From JBFWML01 sp050251635 (GTDB lineage Bacteria; Campylobacterota; Campylobacteria; Campylobacterales; SZUA-545), in assembly GCA_050251635.1 (NCBI GenBank), contig JBFWML010000051.1, positions 1 to 14,785 of the forward strand: DNA of 14,785 nt, given 5' to 3'. The notes below the pieces were generated by a model that did not search any database, was not told the DNA's origin, and worked only from the letters and a program-made list of their open reading frames with translations. Numbering within the stretch: the stretch's first letter is position 1; each line of letters opens with the position of its first letter. A program made the position numbers and the translations under genes. Shown here in pieces: positions 1 to 8,179 of this stretch.

Positions 1-1
1 G

Positions 2-2029
2 TTTTTGATGCCCTGGGTGTTCCTGCACGCCATCAAGGATTACGCCGAGCTGCCGTGGATACAAAGCCACTACCCCTCGATCAAGGCCACCTACAATCTG
101 GTGCCCTCTTTGATGAGCCAGCTGGAGCGCTACACCACCGATTGGAAATCCGATCGCACGCTGGCGCTTTTGGCCAAGGAGCCCAACCGGCTGGAAGAAG
201 AAGAGAAGGCGCAGCTGCTCGATAAGGGTTTTTTTGCCAATCCCCGGACCATGATGGCTCCTTTGTGGCGCTTTGAGGAGCTGCACCGCAAACGTTCGCG
301 TTTTAACGACAGCCGTCAGGCCCTTCGCCACTTTGACGATCAGGAGCTCACCGATCTGGCGGTGCTTTTTCTGCTGAGCTGGTGCGGCAATCAACTGCGC
401 CGCGAAAACCCCGTTATCAAAGGGCTTATCGCCAAGGGCGCGCACTTTACTCAAGAGCAAAAAATCGAGCTGATCGACACGCTCGCCGCCTTTTGCGCCA
501 CCGTTTTACCCCTTTACAAACAGCTTCAAAACGAAGGTAAAATCGCGGTTTTCACCACCCCTTTTTACCATCCGATCCTGCCGCTTTTGCTGGATTTGCA
601 CGCGGCCAAGGCCAGCGACAGCCGCATCGCCACGCCCGCGAAGTGGAGCGACTTCTCCGAAGACGCCAATCGTCACGTGGCCGACGCGGTGCGCTGGTAC
701 GAAAGCGCGTTCGGGAAAAAACCTTCGGGCTTCTGGCCCGCCGAAGGGGCCGTCAGCGTCCCGGCGCTGGAGCTGATGCGTTCGCACGGCGTGGAGTTCG
801 CCTGCACCGATGAAGATGTGCTGTTTAAAAACCTGCCCGCCCCCCACTACCGCACCGATCTCTACAAGCGCTACACCCTCATCACCCAAAACGGCGAAAT
901 GGGACTGCTTTTCCGGGACAAGGCGCTGAGTGATTTGATCGGCTTTAACTACAGCGCCATGGACCCCCAGCTGGCGGCGGATGATTTTATGGCGCGGCTG
1001 AAAACCATCCACGACACCGCCGATTTCGATACCGTCGTTCCGGTTTTCCTCGACGGCGAAAACGCATGGGAGTTCTACGAGAACAACGCCTTTGAGTTCT
1101 TCAATGCCCTGTATGAGCGGCTTGAAGGCGCAAGCTGGTGCAAAACCGTCACCATCCCCGAAGCCCATGCACTTGGCGCCGTTCCCAAGGCGACGCTAAA
1201 CGCCCTGCAGCCGGGAAGCTGGATCTACGGTTCGCTGGCGACCTGGATGGGTCACAGCGAGAAAAACCGCGCTTGGGAGCTGCTGGCCGCCACCCACGAA
1301 GCGGCACGCAAAGCCGCCCCCGATCTCACAGACGCCGCGCGGCTTGAGGTGACCAAAGAGCTGATGATCGCCGAAGGGAGCGACTGGTTTTGGTGGTATG
1401 GCGACGATCACTACACGCCGCTGGCGGGCGAGTTTGACGAGCTGTTTCGAAGCCACCTCCGGCGGGTTTACCACCTGCTGGGCATCAAAGCGCCCGCCGC
1501 CCTTAACGAGCCGATCAAGCAGATCGAAAGCGCTGCCGACCACACGCCCCAATCGGCCCCCATCAGCCCCAGCATCGACGGCCACCGCAGCAGCTATTTT
1601 GAATGGCTGGGCGCGGGCCGGTTGGATTTAAGCCGCGCCTTTTCGGCCATGGACAGTTCGGGCGCGCTCTTTAAAACCCTGCTTTACGGCACCGACGGCC
1701 GCCATTTTTACTTTCAGCTCAGCGGCAATATGGACGCGCTTGCCTGCGGCGGATACGAACTGCAAATCGCCCTTGAGGGCGCGCACAAGCAAAACCACCG
1801 CCTGCGCCTGACGCCGGGGCTGATCAAAGAGGGCCACCGCAGCGAACAGCTTGAGGCGGGTTTAGGGGAGTGCCTGGAGTTTAAACTCAACGCGCCTTTA
1901 GAGGAGCCCGGCGATCGCCTGGAGGTCACCTTTTTGCTCTATAAGCAAGAGACGCTGATTCAACGCATACCGCTTTACAACACGCTCACGCTCAAAATGC
2001 CCGAATTTGACGCGTTGTGGTACATCTGA
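2..2029 (+). CDS. GH57 alpha-amylase-like glycoside hydrolase (5' partial)
   Basis: Retaining glycoside hydrolase of family GH57 (COG1449 type), probably hydrolysing alpha-1,4-glucan in the cytoplasm. The reading frame is open from the first base. The sequence starts inside the family block LMPWVFLHAIKDY, so roughly 25-30 residues including the HxHQPYY motif lie upstream of the window; the apparent TTG/ATG starts at 5 and 8 are not real starts. Numbering from base 5, the nucleophile motif GFWPAEG gives E247 and the acid/base motif FLDGENAWEFY gives D350. The family blocks LATWMGHSEKNRAWELL and SDWFWWYGDDHYTPL (about residue 459 on) follow. Residues from about 520 form a C-terminal region with the YFEWLGAG signature, expected to be a beta-sandwich. 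The exact substrate (amylose, pullulan, glycogen) cannot be read from sequence. The stop codon lies 11 bases before the next gene's preferred start. Confidence 0.88.
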   Translation, partial: FLMPWVFLHAIKDYAELPWIQSHYPSIKATYNLVPSLMSQLERYTTDWKSDRTLALLAKEPNRLEEEEKAQLLDKGFFANPRTMMAPLWRFEELHRKRSRFNDSRQALRHFDDQELTDLAVLFLLSWCGNQLRRENPVIKGLIAKGAHFTQEQKIELIDTLAAFCATVLPLYKQLQNEGKIAVFTTPFYHPILPLLLDLHAAKASDSRIATPAKWSDFSEDANRHVADAVRWYESAFGKKPSGFWPAEGAVSVPALELMRSHGVEFACTDEDVLFKNLPAPHYRTDLYKRYTLITQNGEMGLLFRDKALSDLIGFNYSAMDPQLAADDFMARLKTIHDTADFDTVVPVFLDGENAWEFYENNAFEFFNALYERLEGASWCKTVTIPEAHALGAVPKATLNALQPGSWIYGSLATWMGHSEKNRAWELLAATHEAARKAAPDLTDAARLEVTKELMIAEGSDWFWWYGDDHYTPLAGEFDELFRSHLRRVYHLLGIKAPAALNEPIKQIESAADHTPQSAPISPSIDGHRSSYFEWLGAGRLDLSRAFSAMDSSGALFKTLLYGTDGRHFYFQLSGNMDALACGGYELQIALEGAHKQNHRLRLTPGLIKEGHRSEQLEAGLGECLEFKLNAPLEEPGDRLEVTFLLYKQETLIQRIPLYNTLTLKMPEFDALWYI

Positions 2030-2030
2030 T

Positions 2031-2035
2031 GAAGG
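2031..2035 (+). promoter_or_regulatory. Ribosome binding site deciding the start at 2041
   Basis: GAAGG lies 5 bases before ATG 2041. No comparable site precedes the alternative ATG at 2029, which overlaps the upstream TGA by one base, or the GTG at 2017. With 2041 as start, the GVHSHQP motif begins at residue 8, as in family members. Confidence 0.5.
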
Positions 2036-2040
2036 CCGAC

Positions 2041-4008
2041 ATGAAAACCTCCCTACTGCTAGGCGTCCACTCCCACCAGCCGGTGGATAACTTCGATCAC
2101 GTCGTGCTCGAAGCGACGGCCAAATCCTACCGCCCCTTTTTCGAAACGCTTTTTGCCTACCCGGATTTTAAGTTCAGCGCCCACTACAGCGGCTGGCTTT
2201 TGGAGTTTATTCAAAAACACGATGCGCCGCTGTTTGCCATGATGTGCCAAATGAGCGAACGCGGGCAGATCGAGTGGTTCACCGGCGGATTTTACGAGCC
2301 GGTTTTGGCCTCCATTCCTTCGGCCGATCGCAAACGCCAGATTCAAAAACTCAGCGACTTTATCCAGACCCATTTCAAACAGCGCCCAAGGGGCCTGTGG
2401 CTGACCGAGCGGGTTTGGGACGCCTCGATCGTGGGTGATTTGGCGGAGCTGGGTATCGAATACGCGATGGTGGACGACTACCATCTGCTTTGCACCGGAC
2501 TGGCGCGTGACGCGATGAACGGCTGGTACGTCACCGAAAACGGGGGCCGCAAACTGGGGCTCTTTCCCATCAGCAAAGCGCTGCGTTATCAGGTGCCCTT
2601 CTGGGAGCACGCCACAGTCATTGAAAACATCGCCCAAATCGACGGCGCGGCGGTGATTTTCGACGACGGCGAAAAGTTCGGTGTCTGGCCCGGCACCCAC
2701 GACTGGGTGTACGAAAAGGGGTGGCTCAAGGCCTTTGTCGAGGGGGTTTTATCCAGCGGCACCATCCAAAGCCTGCGCTACTGCGACTACGCCGATGCCC
2801 ACACCCCGCTGGGCGTGGTCTATCCGCCGGATGTCTCCTATTACGAGATGGGCGAATGGAGCCTGCGCCCCCACGAAACCCTCAAGCTCGAACAGCTCAA
2901 AAAACAGCTGGAAAACTCGGGGCTTGCCGATGAGGCCGAGCGGTTCACCCGGGGCGCGACCTGGAAGAACTTTCTGGTCAAATACGACGAGAGCGCGCGC
3001 ATCCACCGCCGGATGCTGGCCCTTTCGGCCCGAAATCCCGGCAACGACGCGGCCTTCAACGAAGCGCTGATGAAAGCCCAGTGCAACGATGTGCTCTGGC
3101 ACGGCATTTTCGGCGGTCTTTATCTGCCCAGCCTGCGCGACACCGCGTGGCGCTACCTGATTGAAGCGGAAAACCGCCTCAACCCCGCGCCGGGGATTGC
3201 GTTGGAGGACTGGAACTTCGACGGCCGCCTTGAGGCACGGCTGACAAGCACGAGCCTTATTGCCGGGTTTGAGCCCAAGGGCGGCATGCTGGGCGAACTG
3301 CTTTTGCGAAACAAGGGCTTTAACCTGCTCAACACCCTCGCCCGCCGCGCCGAGGCCTACCACGAACGGATCGAACGCGCCGAAGAGTGCGCTCAAGAGA
3401 GTGGCAAAATCGCCACCATTCACGACGCCAAACTCAAGGCCGATGCCTCATCGCTCAAACATCTTGTGGTCGATCACCATCTGCGGGGCGGATTTATTGA
3501 TCATCTCGTTCACGCCGGTTTTGATCTGGCGGGCTTTTTTAACCAAACCTATACCGAAACATGCCCCTGCCCTGAACGTTTTTACCGCGCCGCCCAAGAG
3601 AACGGCACTCTGACGCTGCGCTCCGAAAATATCCAAAAAAATGTCCGGCTTGAGGGTAACGCGCTGTGCGTCGCCACCCATCTGGAGCCGTCGCCCGGTT
3701 ATATGCAGGAGCACAACTTCCACTTTGCCGAGATCGGCCGCGTGCTGATCAATGGCCGCAGCGCCCTGAACGAACAGGTTTTTGAACCCGCCAACACGCT
3801 AAGCATCCGCGATCCGTGGCTAGGATGCGATATTACCCTGAAGGCCGATCGCCCCTTTGAAACAATGGTTCATCCGCTCTACACCGTCAGCCAAAGCGAA
3901 GCGGGGGTGGATTTGACCTGCCAAGGCGTTGCCGTAGCACTCTTTTTCGGCCCGCTGCAAAGCGCCTGCGAAATCACCGTAGAGCTCAGCGTCGAGGAGT
4001 CCCAATGA
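2041..4008 (+). CDS. GH57 4-alpha-glucanotransferase (Thermococcus litoralis type)
   Basis: Cytoplasmic enzyme that transfers alpha-1,4-glucan segments between chains (EC 2.4.1.25). It is 655 residues long, close to the roughly 659 of the T. litoralis enzyme, and recalled sequence similarity runs the full length. Seen in order: GVHSHQPVDNFDHV at the N-terminus; GGFYEPVLASIP; WLTERVW with nucleophile E123; FDDGEKFGVWPGT with acid/base D209; KAQCNDVLWHGIFGGLYLP in the central DUF1925 region (about 300-390); and a C-terminal DUF1926 beta-sandwich ending in SQSEAGVDLTCQG. The start at 2041 is chosen for its GAAGG site; ATG 2029, overlapping the upstream stop, would add four residues and is also plausible. 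The stop overlaps the next start as ATGA. Some family members are annotated alpha-amylase, but the full-length match favours the transferase. It probably makes chains fit for the branching enzyme or recycles maltodextrin. Confidence 0.9.
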   Translation: MKTSLLLGVHSHQPVDNFDHVVLEATAKSYRPFFETLFAYPDFKFSAHYSGWLLEFIQKHDAPLFAMMCQMSERGQIEWFTGGFYEPVLASIPSADRKRQIQKLSDFIQTHFKQRPRGLWLTERVWDASIVGDLAELGIEYAMVDDYHLLCTGLARDAMNGWYVTENGGRKLGLFPISKALRYQVPFWEHATVIENIAQIDGAAVIFDDGEKFGVWPGTHDWVYEKGWLKAFVEGVLSSGTIQSLRYCDYADAHTPLGVVYPPDVSYYEMGEWSLRPHETLKLEQLKKQLENSGLADEAERFTRGATWKNFLVKYDESARIHRRMLALSARNPGNDAAFNEALMKAQCNDVLWHGIFGGLYLPSLRDTAWRYLIEAENRLNPAPGIALEDWNFDGRLEARLTSTSLIAGFEPKGGMLGELLLRNKGFNLLNTLARRAEAYHERIERAEECAQESGKIATIHDAKLKADASSLKHLVVDHHLRGGFIDHLVHAGFDLAGFFNQTYTETCPCPERFYRAAQENGTLTLRSENIQKNVRLEGNALCVATHLEPSPGYMQEHNFHFAEIGRVLINGRSALNEQVFEPANTLSIRDPWLGCDITLKADRPFETMVHPLYTVSQSEAGVDLTCQGVAVALFFGPLQSACEITVELSVEESQ

Positions 4009-5045
4009 ACGAATTTCGCCACCAGCCTCTGTACGATGCGTGGGTTGTGATTGCGCCCAACCGGGTCAAAAAGCCGGGTTTCGAGCCGGGCTCTCCGCCG
4101 CCCCCGGCGATTAACGACCCCTTTATTCCCGGTCAGGAACACAAAACTCCGCCGGAAATCTACGCCATCCGGGAAAACGGCAAGATTGCCGCCTCATGGA
4201 AAACCCGCGTCTTTGCCAATAAATTCCCGCTGCTGGCCTTAGAAGCGCCCGCGCAAAAACAAAAGCGCGGGTTTTATTCGACCCTGGGCGGATTCGGCGC
4301 CCATGAAATGATCGTCGATCACCCCAAGGCCTCCAAACACCTGTGCCGCTTTAGCGCGCAGACGCTTAAAGACCTGATGCTCACCTTCCGCGACCGCATT
4401 GCGGCGCTGCACCAGGACAGCCGCATCGCGTCGGTGCTGGCCTTTAAAAACCAAGGGATGAAGGCGGGCAATACGATTCCCCACTCCCACGCGCAAATCG
4501 TGGCCCTGCCTATGATTGCGCCACAGCTGAAAATCCAGATCGATCAAAGCCGCGACCACTACCGCCGCACGGGCCGCTGCCTGCTGTGCGACACGATTCA
4601 GAGCGAAGAGGAGGACAAAAGCCGCATCCTGATGCGCAACCGCCATTTCGTCGCCTTTGCCCCCTTTGCGCCGCGCTTTGAGTTTGAGGTGTGGGTTGCG
4701 CCGCTGACCCACGAATCGCAGTTTGCCCATCTGGGCCGCGAAGCGCTGGAGGATTTGGGCGAAATTTTGGAGTGGGCGCTCACCCGGCTGGGTGTTGCGC
4801 TGGAAAAACCCGATATGAATCTGGTGCTTTTTACCGCGCCGCCCGAGCGCGACCATGCGCAGGCGGACTATTTTCACCATCTGGGCCATTTTTTTCACTG
4901 GCATATCGAACTGTTGCCGCGTTTTGAAGGGCGCGACGGATTCGAGCTTTCCAGCGGCTGCTACGTCAACCCCGTCGCCCCGGAGGATTACGCCGCCTAT
5001 TTACGCGAACTCGATCTGCAAGACTCAACCAAGGAGAGGCCATGA
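4005..5045 (+). CDS. galT: GalT-fold nucleotidyltransferase; possible ADP-glucose phosphorylase
   Basis: Member of the galactose-1-phosphate uridylyltransferase family (HIT superfamily, 346 residues), which works through a uridylyl- or adenylyl-histidine intermediate. The catalytic motif is H160-S-H162-A-Q164, with H162 the expected nucleophile. A C192-x2-C195 pair opens the second half, and the C-terminus has the family pattern GFELSSGCYVNPVAPED. The start is ATG 4005, overlapping the previous stop as ATGA, with GAGGAG at 3994-3999. No other Leloir gene (galK, galE, galM) is visible. The blocks WKTRVFANKFPLL, PPEIYAI and GCYVNP, compared from memory, resemble the plant At5g18200 type, shown to be an ADP-glucose phosphorylase, more than E. 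coli GalT. The first zinc CxxC of those proteins is here D38-P-F-I41, so that metal site is lost. Family membership is firm; the substrate (ADP-glucose or UDP-glucose/galactose) is inference. Confidence 0.85.
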   Translation: MNEFRHQPLYDAWVVIAPNRVKKPGFEPGSPPPPAINDPFIPGQEHKTPPEIYAIRENGKIAASWKTRVFANKFPLLALEAPAQKQKRGFYSTLGGFGAHEMIVDHPKASKHLCRFSAQTLKDLMLTFRDRIAALHQDSRIASVLAFKNQGMKAGNTIPHSHAQIVALPMIAPQLKIQIDQSRDHYRRTGRCLLCDTIQSEEEDKSRILMRNRHFVAFAPFAPRFEFEVWVAPLTHESQFAHLGREALEDLGEILEWALTRLGVALEKPDMNLVLFTAPPERDHAQADYFHHLGHFFHWHIELLPRFEGRDGFELSSGCYVNPVAPEDYAAYLRELDLQDSTKERP

Positions 5046-5725
5046 GCGAAGAGAACAACCCGCTGCTTCAGGGTGCCGGCCCTACGCCATCGAGCGACAT
5101 GCGCGCCGACGCGACGCTGGCCACCGAAGCGGCCGCGCCCCGGACCGGGAACGATCAAATCCCCGAAACCTACGGCCAAAACCGTCTGGTGCTGTTGCCG
5201 GTTAACGCCCACACCCAGCACTTCTACTGGGAGATCGGCGACGAAGCGCTGCTGGATGCGCTCAGCCGCAGCCGCTTAAAGCTGGAAATTCGTCTTTATT
5301 ACGTCACCCAAGATCAGCGCCGCGAGATCGAAACCGTCGGAGTCGGCTCCGCGCGGGGCAATTATTACACCTATCACACCCCCAATCTGCAGCAGATGGA
5401 GGCGGTGCTCTACGGCACCGACGAAACGGGCGCGACGCAAGTGCTGCTCACCTCCAACCGCATTACCGGGCCTTCTTCGGGCATGCACTCAAGCCCGTGG
5501 GAAATCTGGATGACCAAAAAGGGCAAGGAGCACAAGCTCGAATCCAAGCCCGCCGGCGATATGCCCGCCCCCGAGGCGCTCACCAGTCCCAGCAGTCTCG
5601 ATCTGGTGCTGCGCGCCGAGCAGTTGCGCGCCCGGCTGGGCGACATGGGCGCGGGCAACCCCTCCAGCGACTTTGCCAGCCGTCATCTTTTTAGCAGCGA
5701 CGAAACGGCAAAAGGCTCTCAATGA
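5042..5725 (+). CDS. DUF4912 domain protein of the glycogen operon
   Basis: Protein of 227 residues with no known biochemical function. About 45 N-terminal residues are low in hydrophobics and probably disordered. From about residue 46 a DUF4912-like domain begins with RLVLLPVNAHTQHFYWEIGD and continues through LKLEIRLYYVT and a segment ending SSPWEIWMTKK (about residue 160). The tail (about 160-227) is rich in Pro, Ser, Ala and Gly. No signal peptide or membrane segment is seen, so it should be cytoplasmic. The start ATG 5042 overlaps the upstream stop as ATGA and has AAGGAG 5 bases before it; its own stop overlaps the branching enzyme start in the same way. Its place between galT and the branching enzyme suggests a role in glucan metabolism, perhaps binding glucan or an enzyme; this is inference from position only. 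The domain assignment is from remembered pattern. Confidence 0.75.
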   Translation: MSEENNPLLQGAGPTPSSDMRADATLATEAAAPRTGNDQIPETYGQNRLVLLPVNAHTQHFYWEIGDEALLDALSRSRLKLEIRLYYVTQDQRREIETVGVGSARGNYYTYHTPNLQQMEAVLYGTDETGATQVLLTSNRITGPSSGMHSSPWEIWMTKKGKEHKLESKPAGDMPAPEALTSPSSLDLVLRAEQLRARLGDMGAGNPSSDFASRHLFSSDETAKGSQ

Positions 5726-7296
5726 AGGGCTACCTCGCTCTGGTGCTCCACTCGCACCTGCCCTTTGTCAAGCACCCCGAACATGACTATTTTTTAGAGG
5801 AGCACTGGCTCTTTGAGGCAATCATTGAAAGCTACCTGCCGCTTTTGATGAACCTCGATCGCCTTCAAAACGAAGGGGTCAAAGTCCGTCTGACAATCTC
5901 CCTCACCCCCACGCTGTGCGAAATGCTGGCCGACGAACATCTGCAGGAGAAGTTCGGCCTGCATCTGAAAAAACTCATCGGCCTTTCGCACAAGGAGTGC
6001 GCACGTCTCGAACACGACGGCGTTTACCGCGATGTGGCCCGCTTTTACCGCGATCGGCTCGAAACGCTGGAGCGCTTTTTCCGGGAAAATCTGGGCGGTT
6101 GCGTGCTTTCGGGCTACCGCCGCTTTATGCAGGCGGGGATGCTTGAGATCATCACCTGCGGCGCCACCCACGGCTTTTTGCCGCTTTTGAGCGTCAACGA
6201 AAAGGCGGTGGAGGTTCAGCTTGCCGTCGCGGTCAAAACCCACGAAAAACATCTCGGCGTCAAGCCCAAGGGGATTTGGCTGCCCGAGTGCGCCTACTAC
6301 GAAGGGCTGGATGCCAAACTCAGCAGCGTCGGCATCGACTTTTTCTTTCTGGAATCCCACGGCCTGATCTATGGCCGCCCCACCCCGCGCTACGGACTGT
6401 ACGCCCCCGTTTTCACCCCCAGCGGCGTGGCCGCCTTTGGCCGCGACCCCGAAAGCAGCCGTCAGGTGTGGAGTTCGATCAGCGGCTATCCGGGCGATAC
6501 CGACTACCGCGACTTCTACCGCGACATCGGCTACGATCTGGATTTTGACTATATCAGCCCCTATATCTGCCCCGACGGCACGCGGGTTTTTACGGGCCTT
6601 AAATACCACCGCATCACCGGTGCAGGGGGCTACAAAGAGGTCTATGCGCCCCAAAACGCCTTTGCCAAGGCCAAGGCCCACGCCGAAGATTTCCATCTCA
6701 ACCGCGACAAACAGATCGAGCATCTTGCCCAATATATGGACCGCCCGCCTCTGGTGGTTTCGCCCTACGATGCGGAGCTGTTTGGCCATTGGTGGTTTGA
6801 GGGGCCGGAGTTTTTGTACCACCTCTTTAAGGCGCTGCACCGCCACGGCGTCATTGAGCCCATTACCCCCAGCGAATACCTGGAACGCTACCCCACCAAC
6901 CAGATGATCCACCCCAGCCCCTCCAGCTGGGGCAAGGACGGCTATTTTGATGTGTGGCTCAACCGTCAAAACGACTGGATCTACCGCCACCTTCACCATA
7001 TGGCCGACACGATGCGCGACTGGGCAACGCGCTGCCGGGACGAACGCGATCCGCTGCTGCGGCGCATTCTGAACCAGATGAACCGCGAACTGCTGCTGGC
7101 GCAGGCGAGCGACTGGGCCTTTTTGATCACCACCGGCACCGCCACCGAATACGCCACCCGCCGCACCAAAGGCCATATCGCAAACTTCGTGCGGTTAGAG
7201 GCGATGCTAACCGACGGCCCCGACGAGGCGGCGCTGAATGACCTTGAAACGCGCCACTCGCTCTTTGAGGGGATCGACTTTACCGTATGGAGCTAG
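5722..7296 (+). CDS. GH57 1,4-alpha-glucan branching enzyme
   Basis: Makes alpha-1,6 branch points in glycogen by cutting and transferring alpha-1,4 chains (EC 2.4.1.18), in the cytoplasm. At 524 residues it matches the short Thermus-like GH57 branching enzymes (about 520). Seen in order: LHSHLPFVKHPEHDYFLEE with H10 and H12; GIWLPECAYY with nucleophile E189; RQVWSSISGYPGD; VVSPYDAELFGHWWFEGPEF with acid/base D350; and a helical C-terminal DUF1957 region (about 420-515) containing LLLAQASDWAFLI. The start ATG 5722 overlaps the DUF4912 stop as ATGA and is preceded by AAAAGG at 5710-5715. The stop lies one base before the kinase start. All catalytic residues are present, so it should be active. 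A plain GH57 amylase is the alternative, but the DUF1957 tail and the SPYDAELFGHWW form of the acid/base motif argue for a branching enzyme. Confidence 0.92.
   Translation: MKGYLALVLHSHLPFVKHPEHDYFLEEHWLFEAIIESYLPLLMNLDRLQNEGVKVRLTISLTPTLCEMLADEHLQEKFGLHLKKLIGLSHKECARLEHDGVYRDVARFYRDRLETLERFFRENLGGCVLSGYRRFMQAGMLEIITCGATHGFLPLLSVNEKAVEVQLAVAVKTHEKHLGVKPKGIWLPECAYYEGLDAKLSSVGIDFFFLESHGLIYGRPTPRYGLYAPVFTPSGVAAFGRDPESSRQVWSSISGYPGDTDYRDFYRDIGYDLDFDYISPYICPDGTRVFTGLKYHRITGAGGYKEVYAPQNAFAKAKAHAEDFHLNRDKQIEHLAQYMDRPPLVVSPYDAELFGHWWFEGPEFLYHLFKALHRHGVIEPITPSEYLERYPTNQMIHPSPSSWGKDGYFDVWLNRQNDWIYRHLHHMADTMRDWATRCRDERDPLLRRILNQMNRELLLAQASDWAFLITTGTATEYATRRTKGHIANFVRLEAMLTDGPDEAALNDLETRHSLFEGIDFTVWS
7289..7292 (+). 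promoter_or_regulatory. Ribosome binding site supporting GTG 7298
   Basis: GGAG ends 5 bases before GTG 7298 and lies inside the last codons of the branching enzyme. It supports GTG 7298 over longer in-frame starts within the upstream gene. Confidence 0.5.
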
Positions 7297-7297
7297 C

Positions 7298-8179
7298 GTG
7301 AAGCTTCTTTTTGACATCGGCGGCACCAAACTGCGCTACGGCCTATACGAAGCGAACGCCTTTGTGCAGCACGAAACCCGCGCAAGCGGCGGTGCCGACC
7401 TAAGAAGCGAACTGGAAATCGTGATTGCCCAAGCCCAGCAAAACCACAGGATCGATGCGGTGGGCATCAGTTTTGCCGGGCAGGTTCATTCGGGTGTGAT
7501 CACCTCCGCGCCCAATGTCGCTCTGGGCACGCTGCGCAACTTGGATATTCCCGCCTGGATAGCCGATCGCTTCGGTCTTAAAGCGGCGATCGACAACGAT
7601 CTTAAATGCGCCGCTCTGGCCGAATCGGCCCGTCGCCCCCACGCAGCGGCTTTGGCGGTGATCTATGCGGGTACGGGACTGGGGGGCGCGCTGGTCGAAA
7701 AAGGGCGTCTTATCCAAGGTTGCGGCAACCTCGCGGGCGAAATCGGCCACATCCCCTTTGAGCCCGCCCCCTTTGCCTGCGGATGCGGCGGATCGGACTG
7801 TCTGGAGCTTTCGGCCTCGGGCAGCGGCGTGGCGCGGTGGTGCGTTCATCTGGGCATCGATGCAAAAACCCTGACCGACGTGCTGCGCCTAAGCGCGAGC
7901 AACCCCAAGGCCGCCGAGATCGCGCAGCGCTTCGAGCGGGGAATTGCTCACGCCGTCCGCACCGTTGCCGCGCTTTTCAACCCCGACACGATCATCCTCG
8001 GCGGCGGCGTGACGGCGGGCAATCCCGAGGTGATCGAAATGGCCAAAAAAGGGCTTGGGTGCGCCTTTGCACCGTCGCGCAACATTGCGATCGAGGCCTC
8101 GAATCTGGGGGATGAAGCCAATCTGATCGGCGCGGCTATTTTGCTGGATCGGAGGGCTGCGCACCCGCTAAACGGATAA
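7298..8179 (+). CDS. ROK-family glucokinase
   Basis: Sugar kinase of the ROK family, 293 residues, probably phosphorylating glucose with ATP in the cytoplasm. Seen: the phosphate-binding DIGGTK (residues 6-11); catalytic D101 in IDND; YAGTGLGGALV (123-133); the sugar-binding GEIGH (147-151); and a zinc-binding CGCGGSDC with C161, C163 and C168. The last departs slightly from the usual CxCGxxGCLE by replacing the Gly before the third Cys with Asp. The start is GTG 7298, with GGAG 5 bases upstream and one base after the branching enzyme stop; starting further upstream would add about 20 residues ahead of the family N-terminus. Glucose freed by the glucan-active enzymes is the likely substrate, but ROK kinases also act on mannose, fructose, allose and N-acetyl sugars, so specificity is inferred from context. 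Its last 44 bases overlap the convergent histidine kinase gene. Confidence 0.87.
   Translation: MKLLFDIGGTKLRYGLYEANAFVQHETRASGGADLRSELEIVIAQAQQNHRIDAVGISFAGQVHSGVITSAPNVALGTLRNLDIPAWIADRFGLKAAIDNDLKCAALAESARRPHAAALAVIYAGTGLGGALVEKGRLIQGCGNLAGEIGHIPFEPAPFACGCGGSDCLELSASGSGVARWCVHLGIDAKTLTDVLRLSASNPKAAEIAQRFERGIAHAVRTVAALFNPDTIILGGGVTAGNPEVIEMAKKGLGCAFAPSRNIAIEASNLGDEANLIGAAILLDRRAAHPLNG

Noticed and set aside
5794..7176. A 460-codon open frame on the minus strand opposite the branching enzyme
   Set aside because: It lies wholly antisense to a GH57 enzyme with all motifs intact, has no family motif or ribosome binding site, and is expected in GC-rich DNA.
7238..7297. N-terminal extension of the ROK kinase inside the branching enzyme gene
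   Set aside because: The DIGGTK motif normally lies within about 10 residues of the start, and GTG 7298 has a ribosome binding site.
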